Below are positions 13,648 through 22,109 of a stretch of 31,193 nucleotides of DNA, piece after piece. Position 1 is the stretch's first letter, and each line of letters opens with the position of its first letter. The stretch is from JAQBDA01 sp964525785 (GTDB lineage: Bacteria; Chloroflexota; Anaerolineae; Anaerolineales; UBA4823), in NCBI GenBank assembly GCA_964525785.1, contig CAZGIX010000035.1, forward strand, positions 1-31,193. Direction: 5' to 3'. The notes under the pieces were generated by a model, which was not told the DNA's origin, searched no databases, and saw nothing but the letters and a program-made list of their open reading frames with translations. A program made the translations under genes and the position numbers.

Positions 13648-14784
13648 ATGACAATCCACTGTGCTAACTGCCGGCAGGCATACCCCGATGAAGGCACCCC
13701 GTACCGCTGTACACGCTGCGGGGGCTTGTTCGACTACAGCGAGAACTTTCCCTTCGATCCGGAGCGAGTAGAGCTGGACCAGCCTGGCATCTGGCGCTAC
13801 CGGCACAGCTTCGGCTTACCGGAGGATACCCAGCCCATCAGTCTGGGTGAAGGCGGCACACCCCTGGTCTGGGGAAAAGCCTTCGGGCGGGACGTCGCCT
13901 TCAAGTGCGAGCATCAAAATCCCACCGGCTCGTTCAAAGACCGCGGCAGCGCCCTGATCGCGGCCGCGCTGCGCCAGCGTGGCGTGCAGATAGCGGTTGA
14001 GGATTCATCTGGTAACGCTGGTGCATCCTTCAGCGCGTATGCTGCCCGGGCCGGGATGCAGGCGCGCATCTTCGTGCCCGACTCAGCCTCCGGACCTAAA
14101 CGCGACCAGATCGAAGCTTACGGGGCGCAGCTGGTGCGCATCATGGGTCCGCGCTCCAATGCCACCAAGGCTGCCCTTCAAGCAGTCGACCATCCAAGTG
14201 AAGGTAGCGCCGAATATGAAAGCCTGCCTGCCTATGCCAGCCACGCCTACCTGCCCTTCAACCTGCCCGGCTATGCTACCCTGGCTTATGAGTTGGTCGA
14301 GCAAATCGGGCAGTCGCCCGGAAGCGTTGTCCTACCGGTTGGACAGGGGGGGCTGCTGCTTGGAATCCTGCGCGGGTTCGGGACAATGCTGGCATCCGGT
14401 CACATCCAGCAAATGCCGCACATGGTGGGTGTACAGGCGCGCGCCTGCGCCCCGCTGTGGGCAGTGTATTCTTACGGCAGGGACGGACTGAGCTGGGTTG
14501 CCGAAGGCTCAACCCTGGCAGAGGGCATCCGCGTGCTGTACCCACTGCGCGGCGACGCACTGCTGAGCTCCCTGGCAGCGGCGCAGGGTGAGCTGACCGC
14601 TGTCGATGAAGAGGAGATATCGGAAGGGCATAAGCAGCTGGCGCGCCTGGGTTTATACGTCGAGCCGACATCGGCAGTGGTGTGGGGCGCGCTGGCTCAG
14701 CTCGCAGGCAGCCTGGCCGAACCCATCGTTGCAGTATTGACCGGCTCCGGGTTGAAAGCGACCGGTTCGACAGGATTGGGATAA
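13648..14784 (+). CDS. thrC: Threonine synthase-like PLP-dependent enzyme
   Basis: A 378-residue fold-type II pyridoxal-phosphate enzyme. It begins with a zinc ribbon (C5-x2-C8 and C21-x2-C24) common to archaeal-type threonine synthases. Next come G-E-G-G-T-P-L, the PLP-lysine motif N-P-T-G-S-F-K-D-R-G, the phosphate-binding S-S-G-N-A-G-A-S-F-S-A-Y, P-V-G-Q-G-G-L-L-L-G, and T-G-S-G-L-K near the end. Threonine synthase converts O-phosphohomoserine to threonine. Related enzymes (threonine dehydratase, cysteate synthase) share these motifs, so the substrate is a family-level call. No ribosome site is visible; the inverted repeat of the GxxExxY cassette ends eight bases upstream. fabF follows after 14 bases. 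Confidence 0.82.
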   Translation: MTIHCANCRQAYPDEGTPYRCTRCGGLFDYSENFPFDPERVELDQPGIWRYRHSFGLPEDTQPISLGEGGTPLVWGKAFGRDVAFKCEHQNPTGSFKDRGSALIAAALRQRGVQIAVEDSSGNAGASFSAYAARAGMQARIFVPDSASGPKRDQIEAYGAQLVRIMGPRSNATKAALQAVDHPSEGSAEYESLPAYASHAYLPFNLPGYATLAYELVEQIGQSPGSVVLPVGQGGLLLGILRGFGTMLASGHIQQMPHMVGVQARACAPLWAVYSYGRDGLSWVAEGSTLAEGIRVLYPLRGDALLSSLAAAQGELTAVDEEEISEGHKQLARLGLYVEPTSAVVWGALAQLAGSLAEPIVAVLTGSGLKATGSTGLG

Positions 14785-14798
14785 ATATTGGAGGTGAT

Positions 14799-16034
14799 AT
14801 GCCAGAACGGATTGTGATAACAGGAATGGGAGCCATCTGCTCGGTAGGTCACTCGGTGCCCCAAATATGGGAGAGCATCTGCAATGGTGTCTCCGGAGTA
14901 GGACCGATTACCCGCTTCGATGCCAGCGACTTCCTGGTGCAGATCGCCTGCGAGATCAAAGACTTCAATCCGGAAGAGTACATGCATCCGCGCGATGCGC
15001 GCCGCCGTGACCGCTATCAGCAGTACGCCAGCGTGGTATCCACAGAAGCGCTGCGCCAATCGGGGCTGCTCGAGTCGCAATTTGACCCCCACCGGGTGGG
15101 GGTCATGCTCTCCACCGGCATCGGTGGGCTGGATACATTGTCTGAGACGATCCTCACTGTTGATAAGCAAGGCCCACGGCGGATAAGCCCCTTCGCCATC
15201 CCAATGTTGATGCCCAACGGAGCAGCGGGCTTGATCGCCATCGATCATGGGTTTCTCGGCCCGTGCTTCTCAGTCGCCTCCGCCTGCGCGTCCGGTGCAG
15301 ATGGCATCGGCGTGGCATGGATGATGCTGCGCAGCGGTGTAATCGATGTCGCCATTGCTGGAGCCAGCGAGGCTGCCATTGGACCGGTGGGGATTGGCGC
15401 TTTCGACCGCCTGGGCGCCCTCTCACGCCGCAACCAGGACTATTCGATGACGCCCCAGCCTTTCGACAAGAACCGCGATGGGCTTGTGATGGGCGAGGGA
15501 GCCGCCGCCCTAGTGCTGGAGACCGAGAGCCATGCCCGCAGCCGGAATGCTGTCATCCTGGCTGAACTGGCAGGTTACGGCGCCAGCGCTGACGCCTATC
15601 ACATCACCGCCCCGGCTGAGGACGGAGCCGGCGGCGCCCAGGCGATCCGCCTGGTGCTGGGGATTGCGGGCATTGATCCCACTCAGGTAGACTACATCAA
15701 CGCCCACGGCACCGCCACTGAGCTGAACGACTTATCGGAGACACGCGCCATCAAGGCTGCCTTCGGTCAATTGGCGTATAATATACCCATCTCGTCCACC
15801 AAGTCGATGACCGGTCATATGATGGGCGCCACCGGCGCACTGGAGACCATCTTCTGCGTGCAGGCAGTGCGGGAGGGTATCATCCCGCCAACCATCCACT
15901 ACCAGACCCCGGACCCGCTGTGCGACCTGGATTACACGCCCAACCAGGCTCGCCAGAAGCGAGTGCGCGTCGCACTGAGCAACGCCTTCGGTTTTGGTGG
16001 TCACAATACCGTCCTGGCGGTACGGAGATATTAG
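14799..16034 (+). CDS. fabF: Beta-ketoacyl-ACP synthase II
   Basis: A 411-residue condensing enzyme that elongates acyl-ACP with malonyl-ACP in type II fatty acid synthesis. The catalytic triad is readable: C163 in S-V-A-S-A-C-A-S-G, H303 in N-A-H-G-T-A-T-E-L-N-D, and H340 in S-T-K-S-M-T-G-H-M-M-G-A-T-G-A with K335. The start at 14799 has GGAGGTGAT directly upstream and gives the classic opening R-I-V-I-T-G-M-G-A; a longer frame overlapping the previous gene is not needed. The length is normal for FabF. It shares the transcript direction with the threonine synthase-like gene. An acpP gene, often found beside fabF and rnc, is not present. Confidence 0.95.
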   Translation: MPERIVITGMGAICSVGHSVPQIWESICNGVSGVGPITRFDASDFLVQIACEIKDFNPEEYMHPRDARRRDRYQQYASVVSTEALRQSGLLESQFDPHRVGVMLSTGIGGLDTLSETILTVDKQGPRRISPFAIPMLMPNGAAGLIAIDHGFLGPCFSVASACASGADGIGVAWMMLRSGVIDVAIAGASEAAIGPVGIGAFDRLGALSRRNQDYSMTPQPFDKNRDGLVMGEGAAALVLETESHARSRNAVILAELAGYGASADAYHITAPAEDGAGGAQAIRLVLGIAGIDPTQVDYINAHGTATELNDLSETRAIKAAFGQLAYNIPISSTKSMTGHMMGATGALETIFCVQAVREGIIPPTIHYQTPDPLCDLDYTPNQARQKRVRVALSNAFGFGGHNTVLAVRRY

Positions 16035-16119
16035 AGATTATCTCAAAAACAGAAGGTTTTGGCGTTAGCAGGCGGATAACCCCGGAAGCGCCGGTTTTCA
16101 CCGATAGAGATAAGAAACC

Positions 16120-16148
16120 GTGCCATTCTATGAAAATCCGTTTACAAT
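16120..16148 (+). promoter_or_regulatory. Possible promoter for rnc-smc
   Basis: GTGCCA (16120-16125) and TACAAT (16143-16148) have a 17-base spacer; four and five of six positions match consensus. It lies in the 214-base gap after fabF and would give a leader of about 95 bases before the TTG start of rnc. No terminator was recognised after fabF, so read-through is also possible. Confidence 0.35.
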
Positions 16149-16248
16149 AGCAGCAAATCATTCTTACCAGACATGGAACTAATGGAACGCCAGGCTCCCG
16201 GCCCAGGGGGCGGGGTGTCTGACGCTCCCTGAGTTCCGGGAGGCCAAA

Positions 16249-16965
16249 TTGGATGACTCTCAGGGAATCCGCGAAACGGAGCCTGCCCAGGATTTTGCCC
16301 TGCGCCTGGGTCTTCCATTCAGCGACATCCTACTGCTCAACCGGGCACTGACCCACCGCTCATTTCTCAACGAGCACCCGCATGCCCTGGAAGATAACGA
16401 GCGTCTGGAGTTTTTAGGCGATGCGGTGCTGGACTTCCTGGTGGGCGCATGGCTGTACAATCATTTCCCGGAAATGAGCGAAGGTGAGCTCACCCGTATG
16501 CGCTCAGCACTGGTGCGCACCGAGACCCTGGCGGAATTTGCACGGCGCATCGACCTGGGGAACGCCATGCGTCTCGGGCGCGGCGAAGATGAGGGCGGCG
16601 GGCGTACTCGCCCTGCCATATTATGCGGCATGTTCGAAGCCTTGATCGGCGCCTTATACCTTGAATCTGGCATGGACGCGGTGCGCGACTTTATCGAGCC
16701 GCTGCTGGAAGAGACCTCTGGACATGTGCTGAGCGCTCATGAAGAGCACGATGCCAAGAGCCGCTTTCAAGAATGGGCCCAATCCGAAGGGCTGGGCACG
16801 CCGCACTACCATATAACCACGTCCTATGGTCCGGACCACGACAAAGTCTTCGAAGTCGAAGTGGTGGTGGATGGCATATCCTATGGTCACGGCGTTGGTC
16901 ACAGCAAGCAGTCGGCTGCCAAAGCTGCCGCCCAAATGGCCCTGGATAACCTGGGATTGGGATAA
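16249..16965 (+). CDS. rnc: Ribonuclease III
   Basis: A 238-residue protein with an N-terminal RNase III domain and a C-terminal double-stranded RNA-binding domain (about 165-236: D-A-K-S-R-F-Q-E-W-A-Q to S-A-A-K-A-A-A-Q-M-A-L). The signature N-E-R-L-E54-F-L-G-D58-A-V-L-D is intact. The second metal-site helix reads I-L-C-G127-M-F-E130-A-L-I-G-A-L-Y-L-E. The glutamate is kept but the usual aspartate of I-L-A-D-x-x-E-A is glycine. The enzyme cuts double-stranded RNA in rRNA processing and mRNA decay. A TTG start at 16249 is chosen, with GGGAGG five bases upstream and no suitable ATG nearby. smc follows after 25 bases, a common pairing. Confidence 0.93.
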   Translation: MDDSQGIRETEPAQDFALRLGLPFSDILLLNRALTHRSFLNEHPHALEDNERLEFLGDAVLDFLVGAWLYNHFPEMSEGELTRMRSALVRTETLAEFARRIDLGNAMRLGRGEDEGGGRTRPAILCGMFEALIGALYLESGMDAVRDFIEPLLEETSGHVLSAHEEHDAKSRFQEWAQSEGLGTPHYHITTSYGPDHDKVFEVEVVVDGISYGHGVGHSKQSAAKAAAQMALDNLGLG

Positions 16966-16990
16966 TTTTCAAGACTGAGCCAGCCTTTCC

Positions 16991-19900
16991 ATGCCATCTC
17001 GCCTGAAATCCCTCGAGCTGCACGGCTATAAAACATTCGCCAGCCGCACCCCATTCGAATTCGCCGGCACCGTTACCGCAATTGTCGGTCCAAACGGCTC
17101 CGGCAAATCGAATATTGCCGACAGCCTGCGTTGGGTGTTAGGCGAGCAGTCCTACAGCCTGCTGCGCGGCAAAAAAACCGAGGATATGATCTTCGCTGGC
17201 TCGGAGCAGCGCCCACGTGCCGGTATGGCTTCTGCCACGGTGGTGTTCGATAACAGCGATGGCTGGCTGCCGATCGACTTTTCCGAGGTGGCGGTTGCGC
17301 GCCGCGCCTACCGCGACGGCAGCAACGAGTACCTGATCAACGGTCAGCGCGTGCGCTTGAAGGACGTGTCTGAACTGCTGGCCCAATCTGGCCTGGCGGA
17401 GCGCACGTACACCATTATCGGGCAGGGCGTGGTCGATGCCGCCCTGGCACTTAAGCCCGAAGAGCGCCGCCGCTTGTTCGAAGAGGCGGCTGGAATCGGG
17501 CTCTACCGCTCCCGGCGCGAGGAAGCCCTGCACCGCCTGGAAACGACCCGCCGCAACCTGGACCGCGTCCAGGATATTTTAGTGGAGCTTCAGCCGCGCC
17601 TGCGCAGCCTTGAGCGGCAGGCGCGCCGTGCCCAGGAAATCGAACAGGTGCGCGCGGATCTGAAAGTGCTGCTGCTGGAATGGTATGGATATCACTGGCA
17701 CCATGCCCAGGCAGAGCTGGCAGAGGCGCGCCTCTTCGCTCGCCGCCAGGAAAAAGAGCTGGAAAAGACCCGCCAGGCTGCGTCCACGATGGACGACCGG
17801 CTGACCGCCGCGCGTGAGCATATTCACGGGCTGCGCGTTCGCCTGAACTCCTGGCACCGCCAGCTTGCCGGGCTGCATACCCACCAGGAGAGCCTGGGCC
17901 GCCAGCTTGCCGTCGCCGATGAGAGGCGGCGACTGCTGGAAGCTCAGCAGCACGAGCTGGTGTCGGGGCAGGCGCACCTGGACGAGGAACTGGCACTTCA
18001 ACAGCAGCGCCTGGAAGATGCAGTCGCCGATGCGGCCCGCCTGGCAGAAGAAGCCAAAGACGCCCGGGAGCAGGCGCAATCCGCAGCGCTGGCATTGAGC
18101 GCCCGCCAGGCTGAGCGCCAGGCGGCTGATGTTGCCCTGCAGAGCGCCCGCCAGGAGCTGTCCGCCTTGGGTGAGCGCCAGCTGCAAATCCAGACCCGCC
18201 TGGCAGAGCGACAGGCGCAGGCCGAACGCCACGCTCTGGCGCAGCTGACCATGACTCAGACAATTGCCGAAGCTGAGGCAGCTCTTGAGACTGCCCAGGC
18301 GCAGGCTGGAGCCGCTCGCCTCGACCAGGAAAGTGCAGTAAAGGGACGCCAGGCGGCAGAAGCGGACCTGGCAGCGGCGCTAGAGCGGGCTGAAGAACTG
18401 GAGACCACGCTCCGCCAGGCGCAGGCTGAGCGAGGATCGCTGGATGCCGAGCTGGCGCGCTGGTCTGCACAGGCTGATGTGCTGGAGCAGGCTGAATCTG
18501 ACCTGGCAGGCTACGCGCAAGGCGCCCAGATTCTTCTGAAAGCTGCTCGCCAGACTCGACTACCAGCAGCTCCCCGGTCGCTCGGCGCCCAGCTAGAAGT
18601 GCCAGCTGAGCTGGAGTCTGCCATCGCGGCCGCCCTGGGCGAATACCTGGACAGCGTGCTGCTCGAGCGCGCCGCCAGCGCCGATGCAGCCCTGGACCTG
18701 CTGGCAGGCGAATCGGCGCGCGGCGTGCTGCTTCCAATGGATGGCATCCATCCGCGCCCGCTGGACGCGTCCGATCTCACGGCCAACATGGATGGCTGCG
18801 TTGGGGTGGCTTCCGAGCTTGTAAGCTGCTCTCCAGCGCTGCGCCCGGCGGTGAACCTGGTTCTGGGGCGAACATTGGTGGCGCGCGACCGCCCCTCCGC
18901 CCGCCGGCTGCTGGCAGCCCTCGACAAAGGTCGCGGCGACCTGCGCGCGGTTACATTGGCTGGCGAAGTCTTTCATGCCGCCGGCCCTATCCTGGCTGGG
19001 CAGGAGGGCAAACCCACCAGTCTGAGCCGCGTCCGGCAGCGCAAGGAGCTGGCAGAGCGCATCGCCCACCTGGAGGCCAGGCTGGCGGCTGTCGACGAGC
19101 GCCTGGAGGGCATCCAACGACAGATGGAATCGGCGCAATCCAGCATCAAAGCGATCAATGAGCACCTGCGCCAGGCGCGCCACACCGAGCAGGCTGCCGG
19201 GTCGGTCCAGCGCAAGGCGGATGCAGCCTACGAGCAGGCGGAGCGCGAGCTGGCATGGCAGTTAGAGCAGCGCCAGCGCATTCATGCAGAGATCGATACC
19301 GATGCCGCACAGCGACAGCAGTTAAGTACCGATCTGGCGCAGATCGAAGTCCACCTGGAAACAGCCCGCGAAAACATGCGGCAGCGCCTATCGGACATGG
19401 CAGAGCTTTCATTAGACGATTTGCAAGCCCAGGTGAACCACTGGAACACCCTGGCTGCCGTTGCCGAGCGCGCGGCTGCCGATTCCGCCGCCCGACGACA
19501 GGAGCGCCAGGCGGCAGTCGACGCCGCTGCCAACCAGGTTTCTTCTGCAAAGCAGCGCCTTCAAGAGATCTTCCAGACCTTAAGTGCCATGGAAGGGGAA
19601 AAACAGCAGGGGCGCCAGGAAGAAACGCAGGTCAGCGGCGAGATCGCCGCTTTACGCGAGCTGATCGATCCCGCCGAAACCGAGCTTGATGCGGCTGAGG
19701 CCGAGCAAACCGAGCTGCAGAACAGCGAATCGAGCTTGCGCCAGGCGCTCAGCCTGGCAGAATCGCACCACGCCCAGGCGCGCATCAACCTGGCGCGCCG
19801 CCAGGAGGCGCTGGAGACCTGGCGCCGGCGCATCGAGGATGATTTTGGATTGGTGGCTTTCGACTACGCCGAGGAAGTCTCGGGGCCTACCCCGCTGCCC

Positions 19901-20608
19901 CTTCAGGGCCTGGTTGAACAACTGCCACGCGTGGACAGCCTCGGTCCGGATGTGGAGGAGAACGTGCGCCGCCAGCGTGCCCAACTGCGCCGTATGGGCC
20001 CGGTCAATCCGGAAGCCCAGACGGAATACCTGGAGGTTAAACAGCGCTTCCAGTTCATGACCGCGCAGGTTGCCGATCTGGAAAAAGCCGAGGCCGACGT
20101 GCGCCAGGTGATCGCCGAGCTGGATGAGCTGATGGAGCGCGAGCTGCGCAAGACCTTCGATGCTGTGGCGGACGAGTTCAGCGATATATTCAAGCGCTTG
20201 TTCGGCGGCGGCTCTGCACACCTGGTGCTGACCGACCCGGATGACATGACCACTACCGGCATTGATATCGAAGCCCGCCTACCCGGCCGGCGTGCGCAGG
20301 GGCTCTCCCTGCTTTCGGGAGGCGAACGCAGCCTGACGGCGGTTTCGCTGGTCTTCTCGCTGCTGAAAGTCTCACCCACTCCCTTCTGCGTGCTGGACGA
20401 AGTGGATGCTATGCTGGATGAAGCCAACGTGGGACGCTTCCGCGAGCTGCTGCGCGAGTTGAGCGTAGATACGCAGTTCATCATCGTCACCCATAACCGC
20501 AACACCGTACAGGTGGCAGATGTGATCTACGGCGTCACGATGGGCCGCGATTCGACCAGCCAGGTGATCAGCTTGAAATTAGACCAGGTACACGAGATCG
20601 TGGAATAA
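16991..20608 (+). CDS. smc: Chromosome segregation protein SMC
   Basis: A 1205-residue SMC ATPase. The Walker A motif is G33-P-N-G-S-G-K-S-N in the N-terminal head. Long coiled-coil arms follow (about 170-500 and 680-1010, rich in Q-A-x-R-Q-E-x-E heptads). A hinge near 510-660 (Y-A-Q-G-A-Q-I-L-L, then A-I-A-A-A-L-G-E-Y-L-D-S-V-L-L) separates them. The C-terminal head has the signature L-L-S-G-G-E-R-S-L-T-A and Walker B F-C-V-L-D-E-V-D-A-M-L-D-E-A-N-V. SMC with ScpA and ScpB compacts and separates the chromosome. Neither Scp gene is in the window. The length is normal. There is no obvious Shine-Dalgarno site, so translation may be coupled to rnc. A strong terminator follows 27 bases after the stop. 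Confidence 0.97.
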   Translation: MPSRLKSLELHGYKTFASRTPFEFAGTVTAIVGPNGSGKSNIADSLRWVLGEQSYSLLRGKKTEDMIFAGSEQRPRAGMASATVVFDNSDGWLPIDFSEVAVARRAYRDGSNEYLINGQRVRLKDVSELLAQSGLAERTYTIIGQGVVDAALALKPEERRRLFEEAAGIGLYRSRREEALHRLETTRRNLDRVQDILVELQPRLRSLERQARRAQEIEQVRADLKVLLLEWYGYHWHHAQAELAEARLFARRQEKELEKTRQAASTMDDRLTAAREHIHGLRVRLNSWHRQLAGLHTHQESLGRQLAVADERRRLLEAQQHELVSGQAHLDEELALQQQRLEDAVADAARLAEEAKDAREQAQSAALALSARQAERQAADVALQSARQELSALGERQLQIQTRLAERQAQAERHALAQLTMTQTIAEAEAALETAQAQAGAARLDQESAVKGRQAAEADLAAALERAEELETTLRQAQAERGSLDAELARWSAQADVLEQAESDLAGYAQGAQILLKAARQTRLPAAPRSLGAQLEVPAELESAIAAALGEYLDSVLLERAASADAALDLLAGESARGVLLPMDGIHPRPLDASDLTANMDGCVGVASELVSCSPALRPAVNLVLGRTLVARDRPSARRLLAALDKGRGDLRAVTLAGEVFHAAGPILAGQEGKPTSLSRVRQRKELAERIAHLEARLAAVDERLEGIQRQMESAQSSIKAINEHLRQARHTEQAAGSVQRKADAAYEQAERELAWQLEQRQRIHAEIDTDAAQRQQLSTDLAQIEVHLETARENMRQRLSDMAELSLDDLQAQVNHWNTLAAVAERAAADSAARRQERQAAVDAAANQVSSAKQRLQEIFQTLSAMEGEKQQGRQEETQVSGEIAALRELIDPAETELDAAEAEQTELQNSESSLRQALSLAESHHAQARINLARRQEALETWRRRIEDDFGLVAFDYAEEVSGPTPLPLQGLVEQLPRVDSLGPDVEENVRRQRAQLRRMGPVNPEAQTEYLEVKQRFQFMTAQVADLEKAEADVRQVIAELDELMERELRKTFDAVADEFSDIFKRLFGGGSAHLVLTDPDDMTTTGIDIEARLPGRRAQGLSLLSGGERSLTAVSLVFSLLKVSPTPFCVLDEVDAMLDEANVGRFRELLRELSVDTQFIIVTHNRNTVQVADVIYGVTMGRDSTSQVISLKLDQVHEIVE

Positions 20609-20635
20609 TCCCAGGTTACGGAACTTAGAGATATT

Positions 20636-20668
20636 AAAAGTGGGCGGTATTGAAACCGCCCGCTTTTT
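20636..20668 (+). terminator. Rho-independent terminator after smc
   Basis: GGGCGGT (20642-20648) pairs with ACCGCCC (20655-20661) around a six-base loop, preceded by AAAAG and followed by GCTTTTT. The A run could extend the stem with the T run, making it work on both strands. It closes the rnc-smc unit. Confidence 0.88.
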
Positions 20669-20740
20669 ACATCTCAACTTAACCCAATGAAGGGATGCCA
20701 ACGGCAATCGCTTCGCTTAGAGGATGTGATTGAATCTCCC

Positions 20741-20985
20741 TATGTCACTCTGAGTATATCAACCGCGCCAAGGCGCTCTTCTTCCAGAGATGACACCTTG
20801 GTCATTGCGAGGCGATCTTTGCCGAAGCAATCTCCGAGCCAACCAGGATGGAGATTGCTTCGTCGCTGCGCTACTCGCAACGACGGGTCGCGGGTCATAA
20901 GGAGCGCAGCGAAGAGTCTGGATGACTTTTCTATATTCGAAGATTCTTCGCCGCTGGAAGATCATCAGCGGCTCAGAATGACATA
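20741..20985. repeat. Nested MITE-like inverted repeats in a gene-free stretch
   Basis: The 419-base interval between smc and ppk2 has no gene; beyond the terminator it is filled mostly by repeats. Outer arms TATGTCACTCTGAG (20741-20754) and CTCAGAATGACATA (20972-20985) pair with one mismatch. Inside lies a second element with 35-base arms (20801-20835 and 20850-20884) whose ends, GTCATTGCGAG and CTCGCAACGAC, pair with one mismatch; GAAGCAATCTCC pairs perfectly at the inner ends, around a 14-base loop. Both end types belong to dispersed GTCA-starting repeats common in intergenic DNA of several phyla. The inner one seems to have inserted into the outer one. An open frame across this region is a by-product of the repeat. 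Confidence 0.75.
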
Positions 20986-21027
20986 ATTGGATAGGTTAAG
21001 CGAATGATGTAGCAGCTTAGGTTTAAT

Positions 21028-21972
21028 TTAATACACTTCCGGCACGAAGGTCTGGTCGGTGATCGGCGGGCGCACGTAGCCGGCTTCGGATTGGCGCGGT
21101 GGAAGAACGATCGGCTCTGGCGTAAGATCCTCGTACGGCACCTGGGTGAGCAGGTGATGGATGCAGTTCAGGCGAGCGCGCTTTTTGTCGTCTGAGTTCA
21201 CCACCCACCAGGGCGCCTGCTTGATATCGGTGAACTTGAACATCTCATCTTTTGCGATGGAATACTCCACCCAGCGCAGGCGTGATTGCAGGTCCATAGG
21301 GCTGAGCTTCCAGCGCCGAGTCGGGTCATCGATGCGCTGCTGGAAGCGACGTTCCTGCTCTTCGTTGCTCACCGAGAACCAGTACTTGGTCAGGATGATC
21401 CCAGAGCGCACCAACATGCGCTCGAACTCCGGGCAGGAGCGCAGGAAATCACGGTACTCCTCCTCGGTGCAGAAGCCCATGACGCGCTCGACCCCGGCGC
21501 GATTGTACCAGCTGCGGTCAAACAGCACGATCTCGCCAGCGGCTGGCAGGTGGGGTACATAACGCTGGAAGTACCATTGGGTTTTCTCCCGGTTATTCGG
21601 CGCTGGCAGGGCTACGACCCTGGCGCTGCGGGGGTTCAGGCACTCGGTAATGCGTTTGATCGTGCCTCCCTTGCCGGCTGCATCGCGCCCCTCGAAGACC
21701 ACCACCATCTTCAGCTCATTGAACTTGACCCATTCCTGCAGCTTAACCAGCTCGATCTGCAGCTTGCGCAGCTCCTGCAGATACTCTTTCTCTTTGAGTA
21801 TTGGCTTGGCTTCGGCCTTAATATCGCTCGGCTCCTTGCCATCGCCCGGGGTAGTGGCAGCCGGTTCCGACTTGGCTTTACTCTTCGCAGCTACAGCGGT
21901 TGATGGGGATGCCCCAACCTGCGGTTCTTTTGCAGCTTTTTCTTTTTTATCTTTCTTTTTATCTTTTGCCAT
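21028..21972 (-). CDS. ppk2: Polyphosphate kinase 2 family protein
   Basis: A 314-residue PPK2-type kinase, which moves phosphate between polyphosphate and nucleotides (commonly GDP or ADP to the triphosphate). Walker A is F-E-G95-R-D-A-A-G-K101-G-G-T. Walker B with the lid start is V-L-F-D-R-S-W-Y-N-R-A-G-V-E-R-V-M-G-F. The W-K-L-S-P-M-D and P-W-W-V-V-N-S-D-D-K-K-R-A-R-L-N segments complete the single-domain type. The first 55 residues are a Lys/Ala/Pro-rich low-complexity tail. The start at 21972 is chosen because AGGAG lies six bases upstream, and a longer start at 22029 would lie upstream of the promoter's -10 box. Substrate class (ADP, AMP or GDP) is not resolved here. Confidence 0.93.
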   Translation of the reverse strand: MAKDKKKDKKEKAAKEPQVGASPSTAVAAKSKAKSEPAATTPGDGKEPSDIKAEAKPILKEKEYLQELRKLQIELVKLQEWVKFNELKMVVVFEGRDAAGKGGTIKRITECLNPRSARVVALPAPNNREKTQWYFQRYVPHLPAAGEIVLFDRSWYNRAGVERVMGFCTEEEYRDFLRSCPEFERMLVRSGIILTKYWFSVSNEEQERRFQQRIDDPTRRWKLSPMDLQSRLRWVEYSIAKDEMFKFTDIKQAPWWVVNSDDKKRARLNCIHHLLTQVPYEDLTPEPIVLPPRQSEAGYVRPPITDQTFVPEVY

Positions 21973-22017
21973 ACGATTCTCCTGCGGTGAGCAGACGGCG
22001 ATTCGTTTTATGTATTG

Positions 22018-22045
22018 ATTATAGGACAACTGGCCGCTATGTCAA
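22018..22045 (-). promoter_or_regulatory. Consensus sigma-70 promoter of ppk2
   Basis: On the minus strand TTGACA (22045-22040) and TATAAT (22023-22018) are both perfect hexamers, separated by 16 bases. Transcription would start near 22011, about 40 bases before the ppk2 ATG at 21972. It shows that ppk2 has its own promoter even though the genes upstream run in the same direction. Confidence 0.8.
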
Positions 22046-22109
22046 CTATCGGAATGACATGGGCGGATGCTGATCGCATGATCCCCAACAACACGGTATG
22101 TGGACGATC

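Noticed and set aside
14682..14798. N-terminal extension of fabF into the threonine synthase gene
   Set aside because: GGAGGTGAT directly before the ATG at 14799 and the normal FabF N-terminus argue for the shorter start.
17451..18737. Long minus-strand open frame (428 codons) inside smc
   Set aside because: Pro/Arg/Ala-rich translation with no domain; it is the mirror of the coiled-coil coding sequence of smc.
20741..20985. CRISPR array
   Set aside because: The repeats are inverted rather than direct, with no regular spacers and no cas genes nearby.
20687..20986. 99-codon plus-strand open frame between smc and ppk2
   Set aside because: It runs straight through the nested inverted repeats; the product is the typical translation of those repeats, and no ribosome site precedes it.
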